Shown in pieces: positions 29,637-39,206 of a DNA stretch of 64,000 nt. Each line of letters begins with the position of its first letter. The first letter of the stretch is position 1. The translations under genes and the position numbers were made by a program. Origin of the DNA: Carboxylicivirga linearis (GTDB taxonomy: Bacteria; Bacteroidota; Bacteroidia; Bacteroidales; Marinilabiliaceae); the NCBI RefSeq assembly GCF_018271995.1, contig NZ_JAGUCO010000002.1, positions 124,001 to 188,000 on the forward strand. Direction: 5' to 3'. Under the pieces are notes generated by a model. The model had not been told where the DNA came from, did not search any database, and saw only the letters and a program-made list of their open reading frames with translations.

Positions 29637-31758
29637 CAATAAAATTGTCAAGTACTTTCTATTTGCCACTGTAACATGGGGACTTGTTGGAATGCTCGCC
29701 GGCGTTTTAGCAGCACTTCAGTTGGCAATGCCTGTATTTAATTTTGAATTGGAATTTACCACCTTTGGTCGGGTGCGCCCGATACATACTAATGCTGCCA
29801 TTTTTGCCTTTGTAGGTAATGGAATTTTTACTGGTGCTTATTACTCATTGCAGCGGTTGTTAAAAACCCGCATGTTTAGTGATGCACTTAGTTGGTTTCA
29901 TTTCTGGGGCTGGCAGGCTATTATTGTATTGGCTGCTTTAACGCTGGCTTTAGGTTTTACTACGGGCAAAGAATATGCCGAGCTGGAATGGCCTATTGAT
30001 ATTATGATTGCAGTGGTTTGGCTCGCCTTTGGCTGGAATATGTTTGGAACCATTGTTAAACGTAGGGTGAAGCACTTATATGTTGCCATATGGTTTTACA
30101 TCGCAACTTTTGTTACCGTTACATTATTACACGTGGTTAACTCTGTTGAGTTACCGGTATCTTTAATGAAGAGTTATTCATGGTATGCCGGTGTGCAGGA
30201 TGCATTAGTGCAATGGTGGTATGGACATAATGCGGTGGCTTTCTTTTTAACAACCCCTTATTTAGGGTTGATGTATTATTTTGTACCGAAAGCATCTAAT
30301 CGTCCGGTTTATTCGTATCGTTTATCCATCGTGCATTTCTGGTCTTTCTTATTTGTATACATATGGGCCGGACCGCATCATTTATTGTATACAGCATTAC
30401 CTGATTGGGCTCAATCGCTGGGGACCGTTTTTTCAATTATGCTGATAGCTCCATCATGGGGTGGTATGTTAAACGGATTATTGACTTTAAGAGGTGCATG
30501 GGATAAGGTTCGCGAGAGTGCTACTTTAAAATTCCTGGTAGTTGCAGTTACAGCCTACGGTATGGCAACCTTTGAAGGTCCTATGTTATCATTAAAGAAT
30601 GTAAATGCCATCAGTCACTATACCGATTGGACACCGGCACACGTTCATGTTGGAACGTTGGGTTGGAATGGTTTCTTAACCTTCGGTATTTTGTATTGGT
30701 TGGTACCACAAATATTCAGAACCAAATTATATTCTCAAAAATTAGCCAATGCTCACTTTTGGATTGGTACCTTAGGTATTTTATTCTGGGTGATACCTAT
30801 GTATTGGGCCGGTTTGACACAGAGTTTAATGTGGAAAGAATTTACGGCTGACGGATTATTGGCTTATCCAAACTTTTTGGAAACGGTTACTCAAATACGA
30901 CCTATGTATTATATGAGGGCCTTTGGTGGTTTGATTTATTTGTCAGGAGCTATACTGATGACATTTAACCTTATTAAAACAGCTCGGTTAGGTAAATCTG
31001 AAGCCAATGAGGAAGCCACTGCGGTGGACGAAACGCACACCGAGAAAAAGCCGGGAGAGAAGTTCCATGGATGGCTAGAACGAAAACCAGTTCAGTTTAT
31101 GGTGCTTTCACTAGTGGTTGTGTTGATAGGTACTTTTGTTGAGTTGATTCCAACCTTTTTAATAAAATCGAATGTTCCAACTATTGCAAGTGTAAAACCT
31201 TACACACCATTAGAATTGCAGGGAAGAGACATTTACTTGCGCGAAGGGTGTTATAATTGTCACTCTCAGATGGTTCGTCCGTTTAGGTCGGAAACAGAAC
31301 GCTATGGTGAATATTCCAAAGCCGGTGAGTTTGTGTATGATCATCCATTCCAGTGGGGATCAAAACGTACCGGTCCTGATTTGGCTCGAGAAGGTGTGAT
31401 GACAGGAAAGATATACAAACCGGATGCCTGGCATTTTAACCATATGTTAGATCCTCAGGTGTTAAACGAAAACTCAATCATGCCTAAATATCCATGGTTA
31501 ATTAGCGATGATGCTGATATTGAAAGCATACCAGCTAAGATCAGAGCTATGCAAACAATGGGAGTTCCTTACGAAGAGGGATATGATGAGAAAGCTATTG
31601 AGGATTATATGAGTCAGGCAGATAAGATTACGGCCGGATTAAAATCAGCGGGTATCGAAACAAGTAGCGAGAAAGAAATAATTGCCTTAATTGCTTATCT
31701 GCAACGCTTAGGTACAGATATTTATAAGGTGGCACCGGTAGAAGAAGAAACAGAATAA
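29611..31758 (+). CDS. ccoNO: CcoN-CcoO fusion, catalytic subunits I and II of cbb3 cytochrome oxidase
   Basis: The frame is open upstream, but the ATG at 29611 (MKQETFYYDNKIVKYF) fits the family start, giving 715 residues. Residues 1-480 are CcoN: 12 membrane segments with haem and copper histidines in RPIHTNAA, WWYGHNAVAFF, GPHHLLYT and HVHVGTLGWN. Residues about 510-715 are CcoO, with a membrane anchor, haem c site CYNCHSQMVRPF and ERYGEYSKAGEF. In Proteobacteria these are two proteins; the fusion is common in Bacteroidota. The complex is a high-affinity proton-pumping terminal oxidase that supports respiration at low oxygen. Confidence 0.96.
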   Translation: MKQETFYYDNKIVKYFLFATVTWGLVGMLAGVLAALQLAMPVFNFELEFTTFGRVRPIHTNAAIFAFVGNGIFTGAYYSLQRLLKTRMFSDALSWFHFWGWQAIIVLAALTLALGFTTGKEYAELEWPIDIMIAVVWLAFGWNMFGTIVKRRVKHLYVAIWFYIATFVTVTLLHVVNSVELPVSLMKSYSWYAGVQDALVQWWYGHNAVAFFLTTPYLGLMYYFVPKASNRPVYSYRLSIVHFWSFLFVYIWAGPHHLLYTALPDWAQSLGTVFSIMLIAPSWGGMLNGLLTLRGAWDKVRESATLKFLVVAVTAYGMATFEGPMLSLKNVNAISHYTDWTPAHVHVGTLGWNGFLTFGILYWLVPQIFRTKLYSQKLANAHFWIGTLGILFWVIPMYWAGLTQSLMWKEFTADGLLAYPNFLETVTQIRPMYYMRAFGGLIYLSGAILMTFNLIKTARLGKSEANEEATAVDETHTEKKPGEKFHGWLERKPVQFMVLSLVVVLIGTFVELIPTFLIKSNVPTIASVKPYTPLELQGRDIYLREGCYNCHSQMVRPFRSETERYGEYSKAGEFVYDHPFQWGSKRTGPDLAREGVMTGKIYKPDAWHFNHMLDPQVLNENSIMPKYPWLISDDADIESIPAKIRAMQTMGVPYEEGYDEKAIEDYMSQADKITAGLKSAGIETSSEKEIIALIAYLQRLGTDIYKVAPVEEETE

Positions 31759-31768
31759 AAGGTTGCAT

Positions 31769-31963
31769 ATGAAATTAGTTAGGCATTATCTTGAAAACAT
31801 AGCAGGAATAGAGGTGTATCCGATTATTTCGTTTGTACTGTTTTTTACACTGTTCTTATTTATCACGTGGTATGTAATTAAAATGGATAAGGATGTGATA
31901 GAAGAAGTGTCGAATTATGCCCTTGATGAAAATGATGAAATGCCACATAAGAATCAGAGTTAA
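31769..31963 (+). CDS. ccoQ: CcoQ-like small membrane subunit
   Basis: The 64-residue protein has one hydrophobic segment (IISFVLFFTLFLFITWYVI) followed by an acidic tail with VIEEVSNYALDE, as in CcoQ, which stabilises the cbb3 complex. I use the ATG at 31769 rather than the TTG at 31763. It lies between ccoNO and ccoP, where ccoQ is expected. Confidence 0.8.
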   Translation: MKLVRHYLENIAGIEVYPIISFVLFFTLFLFITWYVIKMDKDVIEEVSNYALDENDEMPHKNQS

Positions 31964-32018
31964 CTAAATCTATACAAAGACAAAAGAAAAAACAGTCTTT
32001 AAAATATTTTTCACATCT

Positions 32019-32669
32019 ATGGAAGAGAATAAAAAAGACAAAAAAATGCCGGAGGTTGATCCCTTAACCAACGACAAATTTGTTCCGGAACACGAATTTG
32101 ATGGTATCCGCGAATTGGCTAATAATCCGCCGTGGTGGCTGACCTTTATATTTATTTTCAGCATTTTATTTGCCTACGTTTATTTGGCTAAATATCATTT
32201 TTTTAGTGATGGAAAAGTAGGAGTAAATGAATATGAAGCTGAATTATATGCAGTAGAAATGGCCAAGCTGGAAGCTGAGGGGGCTCAAGTTGCAGCAACA
32301 GGTGAAGGAGGTGGTATTTCCATTGAAACGGTGGAAGTGGATTATAGTGTACCATTAACTGCTCAGACCGATATTGACAAAGGAGCTAAGGTTTTTTCTA
32401 CCAATTGTGCGGTTTGTCATTTGGCTGAAGGACAGGGACTAGTTGGGCCTAATTTAACGGATGAATACTGGATTCATGGGGGTAGTTTCGAAGATATCAT
32501 GACGATTATTAATAATGGTGTTATTGAAAAGGGAATGATTGCCTGGAAAGGACAGCTGTCTGATAAGCAAATACACCAGGTAGCCAGTTATGTTACTACT
32601 CTTCAAGGTACGAATCCTCCTAATCCAAAGGCTCCTGAAGGCGAAAAATACGTGCCGGAAGCAGAATAA
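32019..32669 (+). CDS. ccoP: CcoP, cytochrome c subunit of cbb3 oxidase (one haem site)
   Basis: The 216-residue protein has the CcoP N-terminal region (HEFDGIRELANNPPWWLTFIF, then a membrane helix). A single c-type cytochrome domain follows, with CAVCH (near 130) and a distal methionine in KGMIAWKGQLSD. The classic CcoP has two haem-binding domains. Here only one CxxCH is present, so this is a short version. It passes electrons from soluble cytochrome c or the bc1-like complex to CcoO. Confidence 0.92.
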   Translation: MEENKKDKKMPEVDPLTNDKFVPEHEFDGIRELANNPPWWLTFIFIFSILFAYVYLAKYHFFSDGKVGVNEYEAELYAVEMAKLEAEGAQVAATGEGGGISIETVEVDYSVPLTAQTDIDKGAKVFSTNCAVCHLAEGQGLVGPNLTDEYWIHGGSFEDIMTIINNGVIEKGMIAWKGQLSDKQIHQVASYVTTLQGTNPPNPKAPEGEKYVPEAE

Positions 32670-32785
32670 TGTAAAATGTATTGCTAGATTATAAATTATT
32701 CGGGCGATGTTAAGGCATTGCCCGTTTTGTTTTCATATAAAATTGCTATTTTTATTACAACACAATCCGAATTAAATCCATATCC

Positions 32786-34186
32786 ATGACTAATGAAAAG
32801 AACCAAACGTTTCGCGATCGGATTTCAACTATGAATGACGAAGGAAAGCGGAACTGGATTTATGCTAATCAACCCAAAGGAAAGTATTATAATGCCCGCA
32901 CTTTAGTTGGAATAATTCTACTGGCTTTTTTATTTGCAGCACCTCATATTACAATTGATGGCGAGCCTTTGCTATTGTTTGATATCATTCATCGAAAATT
33001 TGTTTTGTTTGGAGTAGTATTCTGGCCACAGGATTTTCATTTGTTTGTGATAGGATTAATAACAATCATTATTTCAATTGTCACTTTTACAGTTGTATAT
33101 GGAAGAGTTTGGTGTGGTTGGGCCTGTCCACAAACTATTTTTATGGAACTTATCTTCCGCAGAATTGAATATTGGATTGAAGGAAGTGGCGATCAGCAAC
33201 GAATAAGAAATAATGGTGAAGATAGCTTTGACAAACTTTGGCGTAAAGTACTTAAACATGGTATTTTTATTCTTATATCATTGCTAATTACGCATACCAT
33301 GCTTTCCTATTTTGTGGGAGTGGAAACAGTTCATAAATACATTACAGGATCGCCATCCGAGAATTTTAGCGTGTTTATCGCCTTAATGATTTTTACCGGA
33401 GCTTTCTATTTTGTATTTGCCTTTTTCCGCGAACAGGTTTGTTCGTTGGTTTGTCCGTATGGAAGGCTGCAAGGTGCTCTGGTCGATAATAATACCTTAA
33501 TGGTAACTTACGATTATAAAAGAGGTGAGGCACGTGGACCAATGCGCAAAAATGAAGATCGTAAAGCTCTTGGTAAAGGTGATTGTGTAAACTGCCATAA
33601 GTGTTCAACCGTTTGTCCTACGGGTATTGATATCAGGGACGGTATTCAATTAGAATGTATTAATTGTACAGCTTGTATAGATGCTTGCGACAGTGTGATG
33701 GAAAGATATAAATTGCCTAAAGGTCTCATCCGTATTACCTCAATGAATAATATTGAGAATGGACAAAGTTTCCGATGGACTCCCCGAATAATTTCATACA
33801 CAGCGTTATTGGTTGCTTTGGTTGGGGTGTTAGTAGTGTTATTTAATTTGCGTTCCGACTTTGAAACTACCATCCTAAGAGTGCAGGGATCACTCTATCA
33901 AACATTAGAGGATGGGCGCTTGAGCAACATTTATAATTACAAAATTGTTAATAAAACCAGCAAAGAAGCGGATTTATCAATTAAGCTCATTTCTCCGGAA
34001 GGAGGCGAAGTGCAATTGGCTGGTAGTATGAATAAAATAAAAGAACAGGAAAAACTTCAGGGAGCCTTTTTATTAAAGCTATCAAAAGACCAATTGGATG
34101 GATCTAGCACCAAAGTGCTGATTGGTATATATGATGAAGATGAATTAATAGATACCATAGAATCTACCTTTGTTGGACCAAATTAA
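32786..34186 (+). CDS. ccoG: CcoG (FixG), cbb3 oxidase accessory ferredoxin-like protein
   Basis: The 466-residue inner-membrane protein has the CcoG hallmarks: GRVWCGWACPQTIFMELIFRRIEYWIEG, a second motif with VCSLVCPYGRLQG, and two 4Fe-4S motifs (CVNCHKCSTVCPTGIDIRDG and CINCTACIDACD). The C-terminal periplasmic part is an immunoglobulin-like domain. The family is implicated in reducing Cu(II) for delivery to the oxidase. It is preceded by a 116-base gap after ccoP and followed after 25 bases by ccoH. Confidence 0.95.
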   Translation: MTNEKNQTFRDRISTMNDEGKRNWIYANQPKGKYYNARTLVGIILLAFLFAAPHITIDGEPLLLFDIIHRKFVLFGVVFWPQDFHLFVIGLITIIISIVTFTVVYGRVWCGWACPQTIFMELIFRRIEYWIEGSGDQQRIRNNGEDSFDKLWRKVLKHGIFILISLLITHTMLSYFVGVETVHKYITGSPSENFSVFIALMIFTGAFYFVFAFFREQVCSLVCPYGRLQGALVDNNTLMVTYDYKRGEARGPMRKNEDRKALGKGDCVNCHKCSTVCPTGIDIRDGIQLECINCTACIDACDSVMERYKLPKGLIRITSMNNIENGQSFRWTPRIISYTALLVALVGVLVVLFNLRSDFETTILRVQGSLYQTLEDGRLSNIYNYKIVNKTSKEADLSIKLISPEGGEVQLAGSMNKIKEQEKLQGAFLLKLSKDQLDGSSTKVLIGIYDEDELIDTIESTFVGPN

Positions 34187-34211
34187 GTAGTTAAAAGAAA
34201 AGCAAAATAAT

Positions 34212-34655
34212 ATGAAATTTAACTGGGGACACGGTTTGTTTGTAGTGATAATACTGGGAATAACTGGTTTTTTGACATTAGTATTTATTACCACGCAGGA
34301 GCGTATTGATATGGTTACTGATGAATATTATCCAAAGGAATTAAAATACCAGAAGCAGATTGAAAAGACTAAAAACTATAATGCGCTGACACAGAAAATT
34401 GAATTAAAAGTGAATGGTGATTTGGCAGTGGTTTTTCCAAAATTGACAGATAAACCTGAAGGTATAACTGGTAATATTCATATCTATCGTCCTTCAGATA
34501 AACGCTTAGATCTTCAAAAAGAAATACAATTAGATACTACTTTTACCACAATGTTTAATAAATCAGCTTTACAGTCAGGTAAATACGAGGTAATAATTGA
34601 ATGGCAAGCCAATAATCAACCATATTTTGCCAAAATGCCACTATACATCGATTAA
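34212..34655 (+). CDS. ccoH: FixH (CcoH), cbb3 oxidase assembly protein
   Basis: The 147-residue protein has one N-terminal membrane helix (HGLFVVIILGITGFLTLVFI) and the FixH pattern MVTDEYYPKELKYQKQIEKT, with a periplasmic beta-rich domain. FixH helps cbb3 maturation. Its position between ccoG and a TauE/SafE-like protein is the usual order in Bacteroidota. Confidence 0.9.
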   Translation: MKFNWGHGLFVVIILGITGFLTLVFITTQERIDMVTDEYYPKELKYQKQIEKTKNYNALTQKIELKVNGDLAVVFPKLTDKPEGITGNIHIYRPSDKRLDLQKEIQLDTTFTTMFNKSALQSGKYEVIIEWQANNQPYFAKMPLYID

Positions 34656-34667
34656 TTATAAACTAAC

Positions 34668-35357
34668 ATGGGAATCTTAGAAGGATTTGTAATTGGTTTT
34701 TTCGGCAGCCTGCATTGTGTAGGTATGTGTGGACCATTAGCTTTAGCTTTACCATTACCAACCAATTCAGTATGGCAAAAGGTTGTGGGTGCTTTATTGT
34801 ATAATTTAGGTAGAGCCATAACCTATAGTGTATTAGGATTAATTTTTGGTTTTGTGGGAGTAGGTTTAAAGCATTCTGGTATTCAGCAGGTTGTTTCTAT
34901 TCTATGTGGCGTTGTAATGATACTTTCAGTGGTTCTTCCAGGTATTATAAAATTACCTAAAGGAAGCAATAAAGTAACTAATTCAATTTACAACACGCTG
35001 AAAAAGAAGATTGGTGATTCATTGAATCGTAGAAAAATAGGAAACCTGTTTATTATTGGAATTTTGAATGGTTTTTTACCATGCGGATTAGTTTATGTAG
35101 CCATTTCAAAAGCAGTTTTATCTTTAAGTCTGGCCGAAAGTGTTTTATCAATGTTTTTCTTTGGTTTGGGAACCTTACCCATGATGTTTTCCGTTGCATT
35201 CTTTTCTGATATTATAAAAAGCCGGTATTTATATCATTTAAAGAAGTTTATACCTGTGTTTATCATTCTATTAGGAATCATCTTTATTCTGAGAGGAATG
35301 AATTTGGGTATTCCGTTTATCAGTCCCGATATGAGCAAACCTGCCTGCTGTCATTAA
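34668..35357 (+). CDS. TauE/SafE-like (UreH/DsbD-type) membrane protein of the cbb3 cluster
   Basis: The 229-residue protein has six or seven membrane segments with paired cysteine motifs SLHCVGMCGPLALALP (near 16-31) and NGFLPCGLVYVAIS (near 137), and a C-terminal KPACCH that could bind metal. Proteins of this type are annotated as sulfite exporter TauE/SafE family but in cco clusters are thought to help copper or thiol handling for oxidase assembly. It begins 12 bases after ccoH, so it is part of the operon. Function is inferred from context. Confidence 0.88.
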   Translation: MGILEGFVIGFFGSLHCVGMCGPLALALPLPTNSVWQKVVGALLYNLGRAITYSVLGLIFGFVGVGLKHSGIQQVVSILCGVVMILSVVLPGIIKLPKGSNKVTNSIYNTLKKKIGDSLNRRKIGNLFIIGILNGFLPCGLVYVAISKAVLSLSLAESVLSMFFFGLGTLPMMFSVAFFSDIIKSRYLYHLKKFIPVFIILLGIIFILRGMNLGIPFISPDMSKPACCH

Positions 35358-35699
35358 TGTAATAAGTAGTCTGTAGTGAGTATTCAGTAGTGAGGCAGTA
35401 GGATAATCGCCCTTTTCTCAATTTATTTATCTATTGATTTGACAATTTTCAATTATTTGACGTGCCAATTAAGAGCAAATTTTATAAGGCTTAGAATAGT
35501 TGAATATTGTTGGTGTGGAAGTTTTGTGGTTGATATATCGTAGATTAATAGGTGTTTAGTGAGATTTTGTGTTAGATGTATTTTTAGTACTTTGAACTCT
35601 ATAAACTACTGACCACTGGCTAATATCTAACAAACCAATCATTAAAGTAAAATTTCAGAAAATAAATAAGCATCCATTCTTCAGGTTAAAAAAAACCAT
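35358..35699. other. Non-coding stretch between the cco cluster and the B12 uptake locus
   Basis: About 340 AT-rich bases without a convincing open frame. A short sequence, CAGTAGTGAGG, near the start resembles its own neighbour (GTAGTGAG). I see no RNA gene or strong terminator here. Confidence 0.4.
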
Positions 35700-35707
35700 T
35701 ACTTTTG
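35700..35707 (+). promoter_or_regulatory. -7 element of the btuB riboswitch transcript
   Basis: TACTTTTG matches TAnnTTTG and lies about 8 bases before the first conserved riboswitch bases, where the start of the leader RNA is expected. No good -33 TTG is visible. Confidence 0.45.
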
Positions 35708-35714
35708 CCACGAA

Positions 35715-35990
35715 TTTGGTTCAAGGGGTGTGTATCAGCACTCTGAGATAATAGGGAATGCCGTGAGATTCGGCAACAGTACCCGCTGCTGTAAGTTCCG
35801 ATCCTGTAAAAGAACAGGATAGTATGCTACAACCAACAATGCCACTGTTACCTCTAAGGTCCGAATGGGGATAGGGTTTCTGAACACACAAGAAATTAAA
35901 AACGGGAAGGCGGTTAGTAGTCGGAATAAGTCAGAAGACCTGCCAATAAACTTAACTAATGCTTCGGGAGCTAGGCGATCACACAAGATA
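35715..35990 (+). promoter_or_regulatory. Cobalamin (B12) riboswitch upstream of btuB
   Basis: The conserved blocks are in order: GGGAATGCCGTGAGATTC (about 35755-35773), CCCGCTGCTGTAAG (about 35782-35795), GCCACTG (about 35841-35847), GGGAAGG (about 35903-35909) and the B12 box GTCAGAAGACCTGCC (about 35930-35944). A GC-rich hairpin (GCTTCGGGAGC) follows. It lies about 50 bases before the receptor gene. Compared with the cbiA copy it has longer variable stems. It marks the downstream genes as B12-controlled. Confidence 0.93.
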
Positions 35991-36041
35991 GGTTTTCCTT
36001 TTCTTTTTTGATATCCGGCTTTTTGTAAAAAGTGATGTTGG

Positions 36042-37958
36042 ATGTATAGAACTATTGTAGTCGGATTATTAATATTTGGTATGAGTTTTTTTGCTTATGC
36101 TGAAGGCGAATTTCGTGATTCAGTATTGGTAGAAGAAGTACAGATTGATGCGCCACGTAAGAAGCATTTTATCGAAGGCTATAATTATAAAGAAATAACA
36201 GATAAACTGTTAAAGAATTTCGCTAATCGAACTTTAGGTGAATTACTCCAATACTCTAGTGGTTTAAATATTCGTTCTAACGGATCGCCAGGTGCATTGT
36301 CTTCTATATCATTCCGGGGATTAGGATCCTCCCAAACGCAAGTTAACTGGAATGGTTTTCCTGTTAACTCGGTCACCTTAGGTTCAGCCGATTTATCTAA
36401 TATTCCATTAGCATCGGGGCAATCTGTGGGAATTGCTACTGGTGTCGCAGGTGCCAGTTATGGAAGTGGAGCAATTGGAGGAGCTATTAATATTGATTGG
36501 AAAAGTAATCAAACAGATGCTCCCAATGCTTTAATTAATCTGGCTACTGGTTCAATGGGCACTTTCAAAGGAGCTGCAGGTTATCAGGTTCAGGCTTCAA
36601 AGTTGCAATTGTCTGGTACGGTTTGGGGCGATATATCCGATGGCGATTTTACCTACTATGATGCTATAAAGCAAGATGAATTCAAACGACAAAATGCAGA
36701 CTACCATCAAATGGGCGTGCAACAATATTTCAGTTTTAAAAATAGTAATTATTCTGAATTAAAAGGTGGTATTTGGGCGCAGGCAAAAGATTTAAATCTA
36801 CCATCCATTGAGGGGGCTTCGTTAGATAATTACGAAAATCAAAAAGATTCGACATTACGCATTTTCTTACATTATAAAAAGCTTTTTACTATTGGTGTAT
36901 TGAATGCCAAGGCTGCTTGGTTTTATGCCGATCAGCATTATATAAAAAAGACAAAACCAGATGATGATTTTTATGCCACAGAATCAAGGATAAAAAGTAA
37001 AACGTGGTTTGCCGATGGCAGTTACCGTGTTTATTTACCTTATCATTTAAGTTTTGATTTTGGATTTGCCTATCAATATACAACAGCTATTGTTGATGCT
37101 TATGGTGGTGATCAACATGAACAGGTTTTAGGATTAATACCCGGTTTGAAGTATGATAACAAAGCATTAAAAGTTAATTTGCTGGTAAGGAAAGACTGGG
37201 CTAATACGGTTAATTCAAATGTATTAATAAATTTGGGTGTTGATTATGAATTAATTCAAAATCAATTAAATGTAAGAGGGGCTTATTCTCAAAAATTTCG
37301 TCGTCCTACTTTCAATGATTTGTATTGGATTCCCGGAGGTAATCCTGATTTGCAGCCCGAAAGCGGTTATTCTATTGAAACAGGTTTAGTGTATAAGAAG
37401 CAGAGTGATTTATTTGGGCTTTTCTCATTTGATTTAGGCTTTTATTATTCACCTATTGATAATATGATAGTGTGGCGTCCTGAAGGTGCCACGTGGTATG
37501 CAAATAATTACCGTAACGTTTTATCAAGGGGGATTGATTTTCGATTGGATCACTCCATAACTGGCTCAGCTTTAAATTGGCACAATGTAATTTCTGTTTC
37601 ATATAATAAGGCAACTATTGAATCATCGGCAGACGGGCGAAATGAAGGCCGACCATTATATTATGCTCCTGAATGGATTAGTAATGTTAACTCATCCATA
37701 TCTCATAATAGTGGATACTCATTGGACTTTGGATTCCGAACCGCCTCAAAAAGTTATTTTGATGATTCGAAAAAATACCTCGATCCATATTGGATAATAA
37801 ACCTGAATCTGGCTAAAGAAATCAATTTTGGAAAAAATAAGTTCGCAACAATGATTAATGTAGATAACCTTTTTAATCATCGTTACCAGACTGTTCGATC
37901 ATATCCAATGCCAGGAAGAATCTGGCAAGTAAATCTGAAATATTCATTTAATAATTAA
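36042..37958 (+). CDS. btuB: BtuB-like TonB-dependent receptor for cobalamin
   Basis: The 638-residue protein has a signal peptide (to about residue 22), a TonB-box-like segment, a plug domain (LGELLQYSSGLNIRSNG, SISFRGLGSSQTQVNWNGFPVNS) and a 22-strand beta-barrel ending in IWQVNLKYSFNN, with aromatic C-terminal residues typical of outer-membrane insertion. It lacks the carboxypeptidase-like extension of SusC proteins. The riboswitch upstream and BtuG-like lipoproteins downstream point to vitamin B12 or cobinamide uptake. Confidence 0.9.
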   Translation: MYRTIVVGLLIFGMSFFAYAEGEFRDSVLVEEVQIDAPRKKHFIEGYNYKEITDKLLKNFANRTLGELLQYSSGLNIRSNGSPGALSSISFRGLGSSQTQVNWNGFPVNSVTLGSADLSNIPLASGQSVGIATGVAGASYGSGAIGGAINIDWKSNQTDAPNALINLATGSMGTFKGAAGYQVQASKLQLSGTVWGDISDGDFTYYDAIKQDEFKRQNADYHQMGVQQYFSFKNSNYSELKGGIWAQAKDLNLPSIEGASLDNYENQKDSTLRIFLHYKKLFTIGVLNAKAAWFYADQHYIKKTKPDDDFYATESRIKSKTWFADGSYRVYLPYHLSFDFGFAYQYTTAIVDAYGGDQHEQVLGLIPGLKYDNKALKVNLLVRKDWANTVNSNVLINLGVDYELIQNQLNVRGAYSQKFRRPTFNDLYWIPGGNPDLQPESGYSIETGLVYKKQSDLFGLFSFDLGFYYSPIDNMIVWRPEGATWYANNYRNVLSRGIDFRLDHSITGSALNWHNVISVSYNKATIESSADGRNEGRPLYYAPEWISNVNSSISHNSGYSLDFGFRTASKSYFDDSKKYLDPYWIINLNLAKEINFGKNKFATMINVDNLFNHRYQTVRSYPMPGRIWQVNLKYSFNN

Positions 37959-37966
37959 TACAAATC

Positions 37967-39013
37967 ATGAAAAGTTTATTTAAACTAAAGTGGGCCGTAA
38001 TAGCAATAGCGGCTGTTTTAGCATCTTGTTCCGAGGATGATCCAACACCATCTTATCCAGCATTAAAAGGAACCTTTGTAATTAGTGAAGGTAGTTATGG
38101 TAATAACAATGGCGCTATTGGATTTTATAACGATGAAGTTGAAGAAAATGACCTATTTAATTCTGTTAACGGTCGTATATTGGGTGATGTAGTACAAGAT
38201 TTTACCGTTGTTGATACTTTAGGATTTATTGTGGCTAATAATTCACAAAAGGTAGAAGTAGTAAGAATGCGTGACTTTGTAAGTGTTGCAACCCTTGATG
38301 ATGCAGAATTATCGTACCCACGTTTTGTAAAACAGGCAACTGAAAATACTATCTATATCAGTAATGGTAGTTTTGCAGGACAAGTTCTGGTATATAATAT
38401 TGAAACATTGGAATTAACCGGAAATATTGCGGTTGGCAATGGTCCTGAAATGATGGTAAAGGTAGGTGATAAAATGTATGTTGCAAATTCTGGTGGCTGG
38501 GATGTAGACAATACTATTTCAGTTATTGATATTACAGAAGGTAAAGTTATTAAGACAATTACAGTAGGCCAGGCTAGTGTTACAATGAAAGCTGATAAGG
38601 ACAACAACTTATGGGTATATAGTAAAGGAAGCGAAATGGATGTAAATTGGAACTATACAAATCCACAAATATTTAAGGTGAATACCATCACTGATGAAGT
38701 GACTAAGTCTTATAATATTGGTAAAACACTCTATTCTTGGGGAAGTAACTTATTGACAACATCGGATGACGGTTATGTATATTACTTTGCTGATGCTACC
38801 TATAAGATGGGAATTAATGATGAAGAATTACCTGTTGAAGCCTGGACATCAACTGTATATTATGGAATAGAGATTAACCCAGAGAATGGGAATGTATACT
38901 GTATGGATGCTATCAATAATGAAGTTGTAATTATGGATGCAGATGATGCATCTGTTATTTCATCACTAACCGAAACCGCAACATATCCCAGATCAGTAGT
39001 TTTTAGTTATTAA
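37967..39013 (+). CDS. BtuG-like surface beta-propeller lipoprotein, copy 1
   Basis: The 348-residue protein has a lipoprotein signal peptide ending LASC, followed by SEDD, an acidic patch after the cysteine that acts as the lipoprotein surface-export signal in Bacteroidota. The rest is a repeat-rich beta-propeller of the YncE / DUF5074 type (GPEMMVKVGDKMYVANSGGW, ISVIDITEGKVIKTITVG). BtuG proteins of Bacteroides are of this type, bind cobalamin very tightly on the cell surface and pass it to BtuB. It starts 8 bases after the btuB stop, so the two are one operon under the riboswitch. Assigning B12 binding is by homology and context. Confidence 0.85.
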   Translation: MKSLFKLKWAVIAIAAVLASCSEDDPTPSYPALKGTFVISEGSYGNNNGAIGFYNDEVEENDLFNSVNGRILGDVVQDFTVVDTLGFIVANNSQKVEVVRMRDFVSVATLDDAELSYPRFVKQATENTIYISNGSFAGQVLVYNIETLELTGNIAVGNGPEMMVKVGDKMYVANSGGWDVDNTISVIDITEGKVIKTITVGQASVTMKADKDNNLWVYSKGSEMDVNWNYTNPQIFKVNTITDEVTKSYNIGKTLYSWGSNLLTTSDDGYVYYFADATYKMGINDEELPVEAWTSTVYYGIEINPENGNVYCMDAINNEVVIMDADDASVISSLTETATYPRSVVFSY

Positions 39014-39064
39014 TAATAGATTATTTATGAAATTCCTTCTTGGAATTCTACCTTAACCTTGTAT

Positions 39065-39088
39065 AAAGGCTTGCTTCGGCAGGCCTTT
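39065..39088 (+). terminator. Hairpin with TTCG loop between the two BtuG-like genes
   Basis: AAAGGCTTGC pairs with GCAGGCCTTT around a TTCG tetraloop. The outer TATAAA and TTTATA extend it. Few T residues follow, so it may stabilise or partly terminate the upstream transcript rather than end it fully. Confidence 0.5.
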
Positions 39089-39206
39089 GTTGCTTTATAC
39101 ATGAAAGTATAATCAGAAATTCAATCGATACAACCAATAATTTAAAAAGGAAGATTATCTTTGAAGTCGTTTTTTGCATAGAGTTTGCATAAGAATTTAA
39201 AAACTG

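Noticed and set aside
35735-35986. Minus-strand open frame of 83 codons
   Set aside because: It lies on the opposite strand of the second cobalamin riboswitch; the RNA structure explains the conservation.
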